Source: Planctomycetota bacterium (GTDB lineage: Bacteria > Planctomycetota > UBA1135). Taken from it: a DNA stretch of 41,876 nucleotides. The notes under the pieces were generated by a model, which did no database searches, was not told where the DNA came from, and worked only from the letters and a program-made list of their open reading frames with translations. The stretch is from assembly GCA_021776925.1 (NCBI GenBank), contig JAJFFB010000067.1, positions 1 to 41,876 of the forward strand, read 5' to 3'. The translations under genes were made by a program, and so were the position numbers. Positions 32,361-40,499 of this stretch are shown piece by piece. The first letter of the stretch is position 1. Each line of letters starts with the position of its first letter.

Positions 32361-34682
32361 ATGATCAGTCTTGGACTCCCCTTATTGTTTTTGGCAACTC
32401 CCGCCGGCTTCCCTGGCCAGGCCGGTGGATACCAGGAGGGCCTGTGGAAAACCGAGGACCTCGCTGGCCCGCCAGTAGCGCAAAGAATGAGTGATTGGAA
32501 TGGCGACGGTGTTCCCGAGTACGTGGTGAATAGCCAGGGGAAGGACCAGCCACCGGAACCGATCCTGCAGGTCGTTGACGGGCACAGCGGCGAGGTCCTG
32601 TGGCAGTGGTTCGATCCGCAACCGCAAGAGGTTTTTGAAATCACTGTGCTGGAAGGGCAGTTCCATGCGAATCCCGGGGTCGAGGTGCTGTGCGCAGTGC
32701 ACCGCAATTTCGGATTTCCGAGTGAACTTCTGCTGTTCAGCGCGCAGGATGGAAGTTTGCTGTGGAAGAGCTGGGCCCTGCAGCACCCTCTGCGTCTGCA
32801 GGCGCTGACCGCGGTCGCGGATCTGGATGGAGACCATCTCGAGGACATTCTCTTCCTGGCTCCCTTCTGGAGCGGCAACGGTGCCGGCTTAGGTGCGATT
32901 CTGGGAGGCAGCGGAACCCTCCTGTGGAAGATAGAATCGAAACGATTCAGCCGCTTTCTTTATTGGATCTTCCACGACATCGATGCCGATGGAATTGATG
33001 AAGTCTTCCTGGGTGATCCGCGGGCACGGATCGATGTCTGGTCGGACTATCAGGGCATGGCGGGGCAGATCGATCCGAGGAACGGGGATTTCCTGTGGCG
33101 CCTGGACGGCGATCGCCCTGGGGCAGGGATGGGCACCCACATGGATTTCGTCGACTTTGAACAGGACGGGATCTCCGAGGTGGTGGTCTTCCAGGATCCC
33201 AACATCACCGACATGCGCGGATCGGTCCAGGTGCTCGAACCGCACACGGGCCTGATCCGCTGGACCGCCATGGAAGGCGTGTGGCAATCCGGCAGTGTTT
33301 CGCAAGGGGTCTACGCCGACCTCGATCACGACGGAATCCTCGATGCGGTGTTCGGCTCACCCGCGGCGCTGTTCTTCACCGGTACCGGAAAGCGCAGGTG
33401 GGCCGGTGCGGTGCGGGCCTACTCCGGGGCCACCGGGCGCAGGATGTGGGCCATCGATGGCGACCAGCCGCGTCAACGCCTGGGCTTCGAATTGATCCTG
33501 GCAGAGTCGGCACTGCGACTGCACCCTGACGTGTTGATTCGTTTTGAAGCCCCCATCGGCTCGACCGGCGAAATCGGGGAAGGATTCCATCGGGTGAACG
33601 GGCGCAATGGCCAGGTGCTGTGGACTCATTCGCCAGACCAGAAAGGGGAGCGCTTCACCCACCTCGTCGTCGCCGACCTCGACCTCGACGGCGACGACGA
33701 TGTCCTTCAGGGAGCCCGTGACATGGAGGTGGGCGGAATGCCCCGGGCGGGTGCGGTGCAGGTCTTCGAAGGCGAGACCGGTTCCTTGCTCAACCGCATT
33801 GCGGGTGCCGAGGCGGGGGAGAACCTCGGAGCCACTCTTGCCTGGATGGGCCATCCGAACGGGACCCGGCCGTTGCTGGCGATCGGTGCTCCCTGGCATC
33901 AAGTGGCCACGCTTCGCGGAAGTGGCCACGGCATGGTGGTTGGGGTGGATCCGCTCCTGGGTACCGAATCGTGGCGGCACACGGGCGGATTCGACCGGGC
34001 GCTGATCGGTCAGCACCTCCAGGTCCGCGACCTTGACCACGATGGTTTTCCCGACCTGTTGAGTTTTGGCGCGCGCAGTCCGACGCAGTGGCCTCAATTC
34101 GCCGGCATGCTGGCGGTGCAGGGCCGATCAGGAGAACTGCTCTGGGACGTGGGATTCCTCGGGGAAGGAGTTGCGGTGTTTGAAGACGTGGATTCCGATC
34201 TCGACGGCGATCAGATCGCGGATCTGGTGGTCGGTACCAGGACCAGCGTGCTCGCGCTGAGCAGTGTTGTTGGCGGCTTTCGCAGTGGGCTCGAACTCTC
34301 CACGAGCGAACTCTCGCTTTCCCAGGGAGGGCAGGTCGAGTTGGAAATAGATCTGCCCGGAGTATCGGCATCCCTGCCCTATCGGGTCCTGGGTTCCCTT
34401 CACGGGACCGGTCCCACCATTGTCGATGATTTGGAGGTCCCGCTGACTCAGGATCAGGTCCTGGTCCGCAGCTTTCTCGGTCAATTCCCTCCGGGTTTCC
34501 TGTTCGGAGGCGCCGGCCTGCTGGACGCGATGGGCAATGCGCGGGCTGTATTGAGAACCGCCCCGAACCTCCTGCCCCCGGCTTTGCTCGGCAAGACCCT
34601 TCATCTGGCGGTGATCTCGCGCGGGCCCAATGGGCTTTGGGAGTATTCTACGGTCGCTCGACCTCTACTCTTTCTTCCCTGA
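32361..34682 (+). CDS. Exported VCBS/FG-GAP repeat protein
   Basis: This 773-residue protein begins MISLGLPLLFLATPAGFPG, a signal peptide. The body is a beta-propeller of repeated units with calcium-binding DxDxDG-type loops: SDWNGDGVPEYVV, VADLDGDHLEDILFL, DIDADGIDEVFLG, DFEQDGISEVVVF, ADLDHDGILDAVFG, ADLDLDGDDDVLQ, DLDHDGFPDLLSF and DSDLDGDQIADLVVG. Between them lie segments reading GTGKRRWAGAVRAYSGATGR or GRSGELLWDVGFLG, the PQQ-like part of the blade. From residue ~645 a separate beta domain begins (LSTSELSLSQGGQVELEI), the same module as at the end of the FG-GAP protein at 38751-40448. It is secreted or surface-bound. Partner or ligand is unknown. Confidence 0.88.
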   Translation: MISLGLPLLFLATPAGFPGQAGGYQEGLWKTEDLAGPPVAQRMSDWNGDGVPEYVVNSQGKDQPPEPILQVVDGHSGEVLWQWFDPQPQEVFEITVLEGQFHANPGVEVLCAVHRNFGFPSELLLFSAQDGSLLWKSWALQHPLRLQALTAVADLDGDHLEDILFLAPFWSGNGAGLGAILGGSGTLLWKIESKRFSRFLYWIFHDIDADGIDEVFLGDPRARIDVWSDYQGMAGQIDPRNGDFLWRLDGDRPGAGMGTHMDFVDFEQDGISEVVVFQDPNITDMRGSVQVLEPHTGLIRWTAMEGVWQSGSVSQGVYADLDHDGILDAVFGSPAALFFTGTGKRRWAGAVRAYSGATGRRMWAIDGDQPRQRLGFELILAESALRLHPDVLIRFEAPIGSTGEIGEGFHRVNGRNGQVLWTHSPDQKGERFTHLVVADLDLDGDDDVLQGARDMEVGGMPRAGAVQVFEGETGSLLNRIAGAEAGENLGATLAWMGHPNGTRPLLAIGAPWHQVATLRGSGHGMVVGVDPLLGTESWRHTGGFDRALIGQHLQVRDLDHDGFPDLLSFGARSPTQWPQFAGMLAVQGRSGELLWDVGFLGEGVAVFEDVDSDLDGDQIADLVVGTRTSVLALSSVVGGFRSGLELSTSELSLSQGGQVELEIDLPGVSASLPYRVLGSLHGTGPTIVDDLEVPLTQDQVLVRSFLGQFPPGFLFGGAGLLDAMGNARAVLRTAPNLLPPALLGKTLHLAVISRGPNGLWEYSTVARPLLFLP

Positions 34683-34730
34683 TGCCCAGGGTCCGTCAGG
34701 GGAAGGGGAGTCGAGCAAGAGGACCGTAGG

Positions 34731-36158
34731 ATGAAATCCATGATGTTGAGCAGGAAACTGATGGGGAGCCAGCCGGTGAATTCGGGCCTCCTCCATGTGA
34801 GCGCGGCGTTGTGTACCGCAGTGGCGATTCTATGCGGGAGTGCCGCGCTGCAATCCCAGCAAGCAGAACCCAGCCAGGCGGTTTCGCAACGCCCGGCGAT
34901 TCTGATCACCAACGATGATGGAATCCGTTCCCCGGGCATGCGCCTGCTGGCCGAGGAGCTTGGCAGTTTCGCCGACGTGGTGATCGCGGCGCCGAGTGGC
35001 AATCGCAGTGGTTCCTCGCAGAGCCTTGGCTTACGCGAGACGGTTTCGGTCGAGCGTCTGGAAGAGGGCGTCTATTCGATCGACTCGACACCGGCCGGAT
35101 GCGTTGCCGTGGCAATGGATCTGCTCGCCCCGGAGGGCGGTTTCGACCTGGTCATCAGCGGACCGAATACGGTCGAAAACGTGGGTGCCGACGCCGACAT
35201 TTCGGGCACCGTCGGGGCTGCGCGCATGGCCACGCGTTATGGAGTTCCGGCGATCGCCGCGTCGCATTCGATGCGGTGCCGGGATCGCCAGGCTGTAGTG
35301 GTATTCCTCCGCCAGCTGGCCGGCGAGGCCCTGGAAAGGAAACTGCCGCCGAGCGTGTTGCTGAACGTCAACCTGCCGGCCGGCCAATCGACACAGTGGA
35401 AGGCACCCTTGGTCACCCGCCTCGGCGGCAGCGGCTTCACCTTCCGTTTTCAAGGGGCCTTTGACGAGCAGGGCAAAATGGAAACCAAGGCCCAGGTCGA
35501 GGGATTCAAAGACGCCTCGCCCGAGGGCAGCGACTCGTGGGCCCTCGCCCAAGGACACGTCTCGATCTCCGTTCTTCCGGTGCACACCGCGGTTGATCCG
35601 CCCAAGATCGATCTGAAAGACTGGAAGTCGATCCAGGCGCCGCACTACGTGCGTCAGCAACCGCTAGTCCCTGAACTGCCGCCGGTGTCGTTGCAGGATT
35701 GGCGCAGCGAGCGCATTGCCCTGCCGCCAGAGTTCGCGCCGCAACTTCCTTCCGGAGACGAGATCCTGCTGTTCGCACCCGGCATGTTCGTCGCCGAGGC
35801 ACCAGACTATTGGTCCTATGCATTTCTGATGCGCATCGATCAGGACGTCCCCGACGCGACCGAACTGACGACCCTCTTCGAGCGCTATTTTGATGGCTTG
35901 CTAGGCGCCGTCGGCGGAGAGGAAATCGGCTCCGACCCCGCGCAGGTCAGTCTGCGCCAGATCGGCCCGGGCCGCTACGAAGGTGAGGTCCGCTTGATCG
36001 ACGCCTTCGTCACCCAGCAGCCGGTAGACTTGCGTTTATTGGTCCGTTCCAGCACTGAGAACGGCGCCACCAGCCTGCGCGTGCAGGCAAGCCCGCAGCC
36101 CAGGGAGCACGCCATCTGGCAATCCCTCGCTTACGTCGCGCACACCTTGGAGATTTAA
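34731..36158 (+). CDS. surE: Exported SurE-like nucleotidase with C-terminal extension
   Basis: This 475-residue protein carries an N-terminal SurE domain: AILITNDDGIRSPGMRLLAE, with the metal-binding DD at 62-63; VIAAPSGNRSGSSQSLGLRE, with the Asn/Ser ligand area; the substrate-site ISGPNTVENVGADADISGTV followed by GAARMATRYGVPAIAASHS; and LNVNLPAG. SurE enzymes are metal-dependent 5'/3'-nucleotidases of ~250 residues and are cytoplasmic. Here a signal-like segment (LHVSAALCTAVAILCGSAAL) precedes the domain, and ~150 residues after it (from ~PELPPVSLQDWRSERIALPP) form an unassigned domain ending LAYVAHTLEI. The start at 34731 is the first ATG; ATGs at 34740 and 34743 are also possible. It may act on extracellular nucleotides. 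Confidence 0.85.
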   Translation: MKSMMLSRKLMGSQPVNSGLLHVSAALCTAVAILCGSAALQSQQAEPSQAVSQRPAILITNDDGIRSPGMRLLAEELGSFADVVIAAPSGNRSGSSQSLGLRETVSVERLEEGVYSIDSTPAGCVAVAMDLLAPEGGFDLVISGPNTVENVGADADISGTVGAARMATRYGVPAIAASHSMRCRDRQAVVVFLRQLAGEALERKLPPSVLLNVNLPAGQSTQWKAPLVTRLGGSGFTFRFQGAFDEQGKMETKAQVEGFKDASPEGSDSWALAQGHVSISVLPVHTAVDPPKIDLKDWKSIQAPHYVRQQPLVPELPPVSLQDWRSERIALPPEFAPQLPSGDEILLFAPGMFVAEAPDYWSYAFLMRIDQDVPDATELTTLFERYFDGLLGAVGGEEIGSDPAQVSLRQIGPGRYEGEVRLIDAFVTQQPVDLRLLVRSSTENGATSLRVQASPQPREHAIWQSLAYVAHTLEI

Positions 36159-36203
36159 CTCGCGTTCGACCATACCATTCAGTGCGCAGAAAGCCATGAC
36201 CTG

Positions 36204-36893
36204 CTAGGCCTGGCTCTTGGCCAGCTTGCTGCGCTGTTTTTCGGCGGCCTTGCGGATGTACGGTGCGGCCAACGGCGTTTTGCAGCTGGTATCGCCGTGG
36301 TCGACTTCGACCTTGCCGACGCGTTCGGCGGTGGCCAGCGCGGATTTCTCATCGATGTAGGTACCGATTCCGATCAAGGCCTGGTTCATCGAATAACGCA
36401 CGCGGTTCGGCGCGGCGTGGATCTCTTTTTCGATGGTCTTGAGGAAGGCTTTGTATTCACCTCGGGTCAAGGAGTCCGGAGCTTCACGGCAGAGTCCGGC
36501 GAGCATCATCCAGCCGGTGCCGGCGACGACTTCGGAGCGGGCGCTCATCCAGGCTCGCATCATCTTGACGGCCACCGGGCTGCGTTGGGCGACGTTGGAC
36601 AACGCTGAGGACAGGCCGTGCCAGTCGACGTCTTTCATCCATGCACGAAGCGCGGTCATCGTCATGCGGGCAGGGTCGGCGATCATCGTCGCCAGCAGAC
36701 GCGCATCGATGTTGCCGCTGGACCATAACTCGATGGCGAGCGGATGATCGACCTTGATTCGGCGCACCATCTTGTGCAGGTCGCCGAATTTGACTCCATA
36801 AAGCGGCCCGACCGCGCCGTGGCGCCGATAGGTCTTTCGGGTCTGGGCGCTGCCGTAGGACTCAAGTTCTTTCAGGACCAGGGTGCAGGACAT
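36204..36893 (-). CDS. AlkD-like DNA alkylation repair (HEAT-repeat) protein
   Basis: This 229-residue protein is the second complete AlkD-like protein in the window. The same landmarks occur as in the gene at 5582-6247: GPLYGVKFGDLHKMVRRIKV, LAIELWSSGNIDARLLATMI, VDWHGLSSALSNVAQ, WMSARSEVVAGTGWMMLAGL, VRYSMNQALIGIGTYIDEKS and VDHGDTSCKTPLAAPYIRKA. The two proteins are clearly diverged (roughly a third alike by eye). It is transcribed opposite its neighbours and away from the oxidoreductase-like gene at 36959. A basic C-terminal tail (KQRSKLAKSQA) fits DNA binding. Confidence 0.85.
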   Translation of the reverse strand: MSCTLVLKELESYGSAQTRKTYRRHGAVGPLYGVKFGDLHKMVRRIKVDHPLAIELWSSGNIDARLLATMIADPARMTMTALRAWMKDVDWHGLSSALSNVAQRSPVAVKMMRAWMSARSEVVAGTGWMMLAGLCREAPDSLTRGEYKAFLKTIEKEIHAAPNRVRYSMNQALIGIGTYIDEKSALATAERVGKVEVDHGDTSCKTPLAAPYIRKAAEKQRSKLAKSQA

Positions 36894-36958
36894 GCATCCA
36901 CCCTAATGGATCGCATCGTGCCAGGTTGAAATCAGATTCGAAGGGGTAAGCTGAGTTC

Positions 36959-37603
36959 GTGAAAATCCTCGTCCTGGGCGCTTCCGGCGCGTGCGGCCGT
37001 TGGGTCACGCGCTTGGGCGCTGAACGTGGGCACCAAATCACCGCGGTGGTGCGCCCGCATTCGGTGTTCGCAGTTCCTGAGGGAACGACTCTTGTTCAGG
37101 GTCAGGTTCTCCAGTCTGACTTTCTCGATCCTCTGTTCGCAACCCACGATGCAGCAATCTCATGTCTGGGATTGCGGCGATCCAGCGTGCTCCCGTGGTC
37201 GAAGCTGCATTCTCCTCCCGACCTGGTGCAACAGGCGGCCAGAGTCGTGGCTGAGTCTCCGTCCGCCGCGGCATTGCAGCGTTTTGTCTGGATCAGCGCC
37301 GGCGGAGTCGGGGCAAGCCGAGCGCAGTCCAGTGCACTCGTCAAGCTGATGATCGGTCTGGGCAATGTCGGCGTCGCCTATCAGGACCTTGAAAAGGCCG
37401 AAGCAATTCTCGACGGGTCTCCTGTCCGCAGCCTGGCGGTGCGTCCGGTGACCCTCGTTTCGGGTTCTCCCAAAAGGAAAAGGGGACCTGTCGATCAATA
37501 CCGGATGCTGTCCACCATCCGCCGCAGCGAGGTGGCGCAATTCCTGCTTGATGTGGTGGACGGCAACGGCTCCATCCCCGATCGTCACGTGTTGTTGGGA
37601 TAA
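36959..37603 (+). CDS. NAD(P)-binding atypical SDR protein
   Basis: This 214-residue protein starts with GTG at 36959 and opens MKILVLGASGACGRWVTRLG, an atypical SDR nucleotide loop, followed by GHQITAVVRPHSVF, GTTLVQGQVLQSDFLDPLFA, HDAAISCLGLRRSS, RFVWISAGGVGASRAQSSAL and LEKAEAILDGSPVRSLAVRP, ending DVVDGNGSIPDRHVLLG. It resembles NmrA/biliverdin-reductase-like NAD(P)-binding proteins. The reaction is unknown. It is the third protein of this class in the window, after those at 9501 and 16138. It is divergent from the AlkD-like gene with 65 bases between. Confidence 0.85.
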   Translation: MKILVLGASGACGRWVTRLGAERGHQITAVVRPHSVFAVPEGTTLVQGQVLQSDFLDPLFATHDAAISCLGLRRSSVLPWSKLHSPPDLVQQAARVVAESPSAAALQRFVWISAGGVGASRAQSSALVKLMIGLGNVGVAYQDLEKAEAILDGSPVRSLAVRPVTLVSGSPKRKRGPVDQYRMLSTIRRSEVAQFLLDVVDGNGSIPDRHVLLG

Positions 37604-37609
37604 GCCAGC

Positions 37610-38254
37610 ATGACTCATCTTCTTGTTCGCTGGCTGTATCTGACTGGGATGTACTCTGGAATCCGCGGCGTTGTGAATCGCGTCGCGAGCAGACTCTACC
37701 GACTCGATCGAAGGGTTCAGCGGATGAACGGGCGGCATGCGTCCAGCCCTGAATTAGGCGACCTGGTCTTTCGCGTCCACGCGCGCGCGCGCCCACGTGC
37801 CAAATTGGAGAATGCTCGCTTCGGAATCCTTTCGATACGGCAGAAACAGTCACCCATTCACCCCCTGGCCTACAGGTACCTTTGCCGGACCAGCCACTTC
37901 GGCTGCGGGCACGTGGAAATCGCCTTCTATGAATGTGAAGGCGAGGTGACCTTTTACGGCATCCGGAATATAGCCCGGGCCAATGCCCAACGGCTTGGGC
38001 TTTCGCATTGGGCGCACGGTCTCCAGATGTTTCGGCGAAACGAAAACCCACGGCTTCTTGGCACCACCACCGCCCTCCTCAGCCGTTGCGGCCTGACTTC
38101 CCGTCACGCCGAAGCGGGGGAGTGTGTTCAGCTGGCGGTCGACGATCGCTTGTTGCCCCGCGGCAAGCATGAGCGGGTCCGCACCTCTCTGTTGAGGAAG
38201 TACGAAAAACTGCATATCATGATGGAGCGTCAGGATCGACCCGCAGCACGCTGA
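37610..38254 (+). CDS. Hypothetical protein
   Basis: This 214-residue, basic, soluble protein starts 7 bases after the previous stop. It shows a Cys- and His-bearing central stretch (RYLCRTSHFGCGHVEIAFYE, CEGEVTFYGIRN) and a long basic C-terminus ending EKLHIMMERQDRPAAR. The cysteines and histidines could bind a metal, but the spacing fits no motif I know. The N-terminal segment (LLVRWLYLTGMYSGIRGVVN) is partly hydrophobic. It is the only plausible frame here; a minus-strand frame over the same DNA has no support. No function is given. Confidence 0.5.
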   Translation: MTHLLVRWLYLTGMYSGIRGVVNRVASRLYRLDRRVQRMNGRHASSPELGDLVFRVHARARPRAKLENARFGILSIRQKQSPIHPLAYRYLCRTSHFGCGHVEIAFYECEGEVTFYGIRNIARANAQRLGLSHWAHGLQMFRRNENPRLLGTTTALLSRCGLTSRHAEAGECVQLAVDDRLLPRGKHERVRTSLLRKYEKLHIMMERQDRPAAR

Positions 38255-38259
38255 AAACA

Positions 38260-38682
38260 TTGATCAGGCAATTCATCGCCTTGGCTTTGCTCGTTTTTTC
38301 GGCGGTGATCACAGTTCTCTGGGACACCGACGAAGCAAGTTCTGCAACGACGGCTCCGCTGCTCGGATCCTATTGGTCGTCCACCGGGGGGTTTTCTTTG
38401 AAAATCCTCCCTTACCATCGTTTCGAATGCACGGTCTTTAATGGCTCCGTGGATGGATGTGCGACCGTATTTGGAGCTGGGGATTCCTCTGGTGATTGGT
38501 ACCTTGAGGGTCAGGAGTTGGTTTTTTCACCCTGGAACGAGGCTACCGAAATCGCGGTCAGCCTGGTCGGCGCCGTAGCCCAGCCGTCCGCCAAGGGAAT
38601 GCTTCTTCGAGCCACCTTCAAGCCCTATTGGGTCGATGCACCGGTTGCCGAGGGCGAGCTCTACCTTAAGAAACACAACTGA
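38260..38682 (+). CDS. Small exported hypothetical protein
   Basis: This 140-residue protein starts with TTG at 38260 and has a signal peptide (IRQFIALALLVFSAVITVLW) followed by a beta-rich body: PLLGSYWSSTGGFSLKILPY, HRFECTVFNGSVDGCATVFG (two Cys that could form a disulphide), GDWYLEGQELVFSPWNEA, and AVSLVGAVAQPSAKGMLLRA before the YWVDAPVAEGELYLKKHN end. The plan recalls small secreted beta-barrel proteins. No family is recognised. It follows the previous gene by 5 bases. Confidence 0.6.
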   Translation: MIRQFIALALLVFSAVITVLWDTDEASSATTAPLLGSYWSSTGGFSLKILPYHRFECTVFNGSVDGCATVFGAGDSSGDWYLEGQELVFSPWNEATEIAVSLVGAVAQPSAKGMLLRATFKPYWVDAPVAEGELYLKKHN

Positions 38683-38750
38683 CCGCCGTGGCATTTGCGC
38701 TGTACTATTGAATTGGACACGAGTGTCCTTGCCAACCCCCTTTTCTGTTC

Positions 38751-40448
38751 ATGCGTGCTGCCACCTTCATCCTCCTAATGCTTCTCGCCACGCAGCTTCC
38801 CGCCCAGATCGTGGGCGGGGAAGTGGAAACTCTGCACCGTTTCAATGGCGTCGCCATTGGGGACTCCCTCGGCCACGCGGTCAGCGGTGCTGGCGACGTT
38901 GACAATGATGGTTTTGCCGACCTTATCGTTGGCGCCTGGGCGGCGGATCCGGGCGGCAATTCCTTCGCTGGCTCAGCCTATGTCTACTCGGGAGTCGGTG
39001 GCGCGCTGATCTACCAGTACCACGGTGCGGCGGCCTTCGATGAGCTGGGTGTGGCGGTCTCCGGTGCGGGCGACGTCAACAACGACGGCTTTGACGATTT
39101 CGTCATCGGCGCGAGCGGCGCTTCCCCGGGCGGACTCGGTTCTGCCGGATCTGCTTTCGTCTACTCCGGCCTCAACGGTGCACTGATCTATCAATACGAC
39201 GGAGAAGACGTCAGCGTGTCGCTCGGTTCCGCGGTGTCCGCGGCCGGCGACGTCAACAACGACGGCTTCGACGATTTCATCATTGGTTCTGAGAGCGCAC
39301 GACCCAACGCCCTGTTCTCAGCAGGCTCGGCGATGGTCTATTCGGGCGCCACCGGCGCCTTGATCTACCGCATCGACGGCACGGTGGCCTGGGACACGCT
39401 GGGGCATTCGGTTGCCGGCGCCGGCGACGTCGACGGGGATGGCTCCGATGATTTCCTGATCGGTGCACCTCTGGCGGACCCAGGTGGGGTTTCTGCCTCT
39501 GGTTCGGCCTTCGTCTACTCGGGCGCCAGCGGACTGTTGCTCTATCAATACGACGGCACTACGACCTTCGACGGAATGGGAGAATCCGTTGCCGGGGCCG
39601 GCGACGTCGATCAGGACGGTTTCGCTGACTTCATCATCGGCGCCAAGAGCACCGACGTTGGCGGCGTGGTCAACGCGGGTTCGGCCTTCGTCTACTCAGG
39701 AGCAAGCGGTCTGCTCCTGCACCGCTTCGACGGAGACACCAGCAGCACGTCCTTTGGGATCTCGGTGTCAGGAGCGGGCGACTTCGACGGCGATGGCTTC
39801 GACGACCTCATCGTCGGTGCCAATACCGCAGCGCCCGGCGGCGTCAGCAACGCGGGATCGGCCTTGGTCTACTCAGGAGCGAGCGGAGACCTCCTCTTCC
39901 GAGCCGATGGAGAAGATTCCCAGGACTTCCTCGGCCGGGTTTCGGGCGCCGGAGACGTCGATGGTGACGGCCGCGGTGACGTCATCGTAGGGGCATCCGG
40001 AGAGGACCCGAGCTTCATCACCGATGCTGGCTCCGCATACGTCTACAGCCATAAACCCTTCCTTTCGGCGAGCGCCAAAACCGTTTCCGCCGCCGCCGGG
40101 GCCACTCTAGATTTCACCCTCGACTTCCCTGACGCAGCCGCCGGCAAGGAATACAAGATCCTGATCTCCGAGACCGGCAACGGGCCGACCACCTATGGAG
40201 TCGACATCCCGTTGACCCAGGACAGCCAGGTGCTGAGCACCTTCCAGGGCGTTTACCCGGTTCCGAATACCACCGGAATGCATGGCATCCTCGATGCGTC
40301 CGGCAATGCGCGCGCCGACCTGACCGTGCCCGCCGGCATTCCTGCCGCTCTTATCGGCCGCATCTACTGGCTCGCAGCGATCGCCAACGCGGCGGGGCAG
40401 CTGCCAGAGCACAGCTCGGTCGCGGTGACCATTGAAATCACCCCTTGA
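38751..40448 (+). CDS. Exported FG-GAP/integrin-alpha-like beta-propeller protein
   Basis: This 565-residue protein has a signal peptide (MRAATFILLMLLATQLPAQ) and a seven-bladed propeller. Each blade has an SGAGDVDNDGFADLIVGA-type calcium loop (variants DVNNDGFDD twice, DVDGDGSDD, DVDQDGFAD, DFDGDGFDD, DVDGDGRGD) and a GSAFVYSGASGLLLYQYDG-type strand. FG-GAP domains bind calcium and act in surface recognition and adhesion. From residue ~436 (LSASAKTVSAAAGATLDFTL) a C-terminal beta module follows, with YKILISETGNGPTTYGVDIP, LTQDSQVLSTFQGVYPVPNT and LDASGNARADLTVPAGIPAA; the same module ends the VCBS protein at 32361. It is likely secreted or surface-bound. Confidence 0.92.
   Translation: MRAATFILLMLLATQLPAQIVGGEVETLHRFNGVAIGDSLGHAVSGAGDVDNDGFADLIVGAWAADPGGNSFAGSAYVYSGVGGALIYQYHGAAAFDELGVAVSGAGDVNNDGFDDFVIGASGASPGGLGSAGSAFVYSGLNGALIYQYDGEDVSVSLGSAVSAAGDVNNDGFDDFIIGSESARPNALFSAGSAMVYSGATGALIYRIDGTVAWDTLGHSVAGAGDVDGDGSDDFLIGAPLADPGGVSASGSAFVYSGASGLLLYQYDGTTTFDGMGESVAGAGDVDQDGFADFIIGAKSTDVGGVVNAGSAFVYSGASGLLLHRFDGDTSSTSFGISVSGAGDFDGDGFDDLIVGANTAAPGGVSNAGSALVYSGASGDLLFRADGEDSQDFLGRVSGAGDVDGDGRGDVIVGASGEDPSFITDAGSAYVYSHKPFLSASAKTVSAAAGATLDFTLDFPDAAAGKEYKILISETGNGPTTYGVDIPLTQDSQVLSTFQGVYPVPNTTGMHGILDASGNARADLTVPAGIPAALIGRIYWLAAIANAAGQLPEHSSVAVTIEITP
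38826..40050 (+). repeat. Seven tandem ~177-bp FG-GAP blade repeats
   Basis: The calcium-loop codon GAC/GAY recurs at 38895, 39072, 39249, 39426, 39603, 39780 and 39954. The first five intervals are exactly 177 bases (59 codons) and the last is 174. The near-perfect period shows that the blades share a recent tandem origin. Confidence 0.85.
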
Positions 40449-40469
40449 GGCGCCCGCCTTCCATGAGCA

Positions 40470-40491
40470 GACCGCCTTCCTTGAGGCGGTC
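40470..40491. terminator. Hairpin between convergent genes
   Basis: GACCGCCT pairs with AGGCGGTC (8 bp) around a 6-base loop, between the end of the FG-GAP gene and the end of the convergent sulfatase gene. It could serve both directions. No long T-run is present. Confidence 0.5.
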
Positions 40492-40499
40492 CAAGGTGC

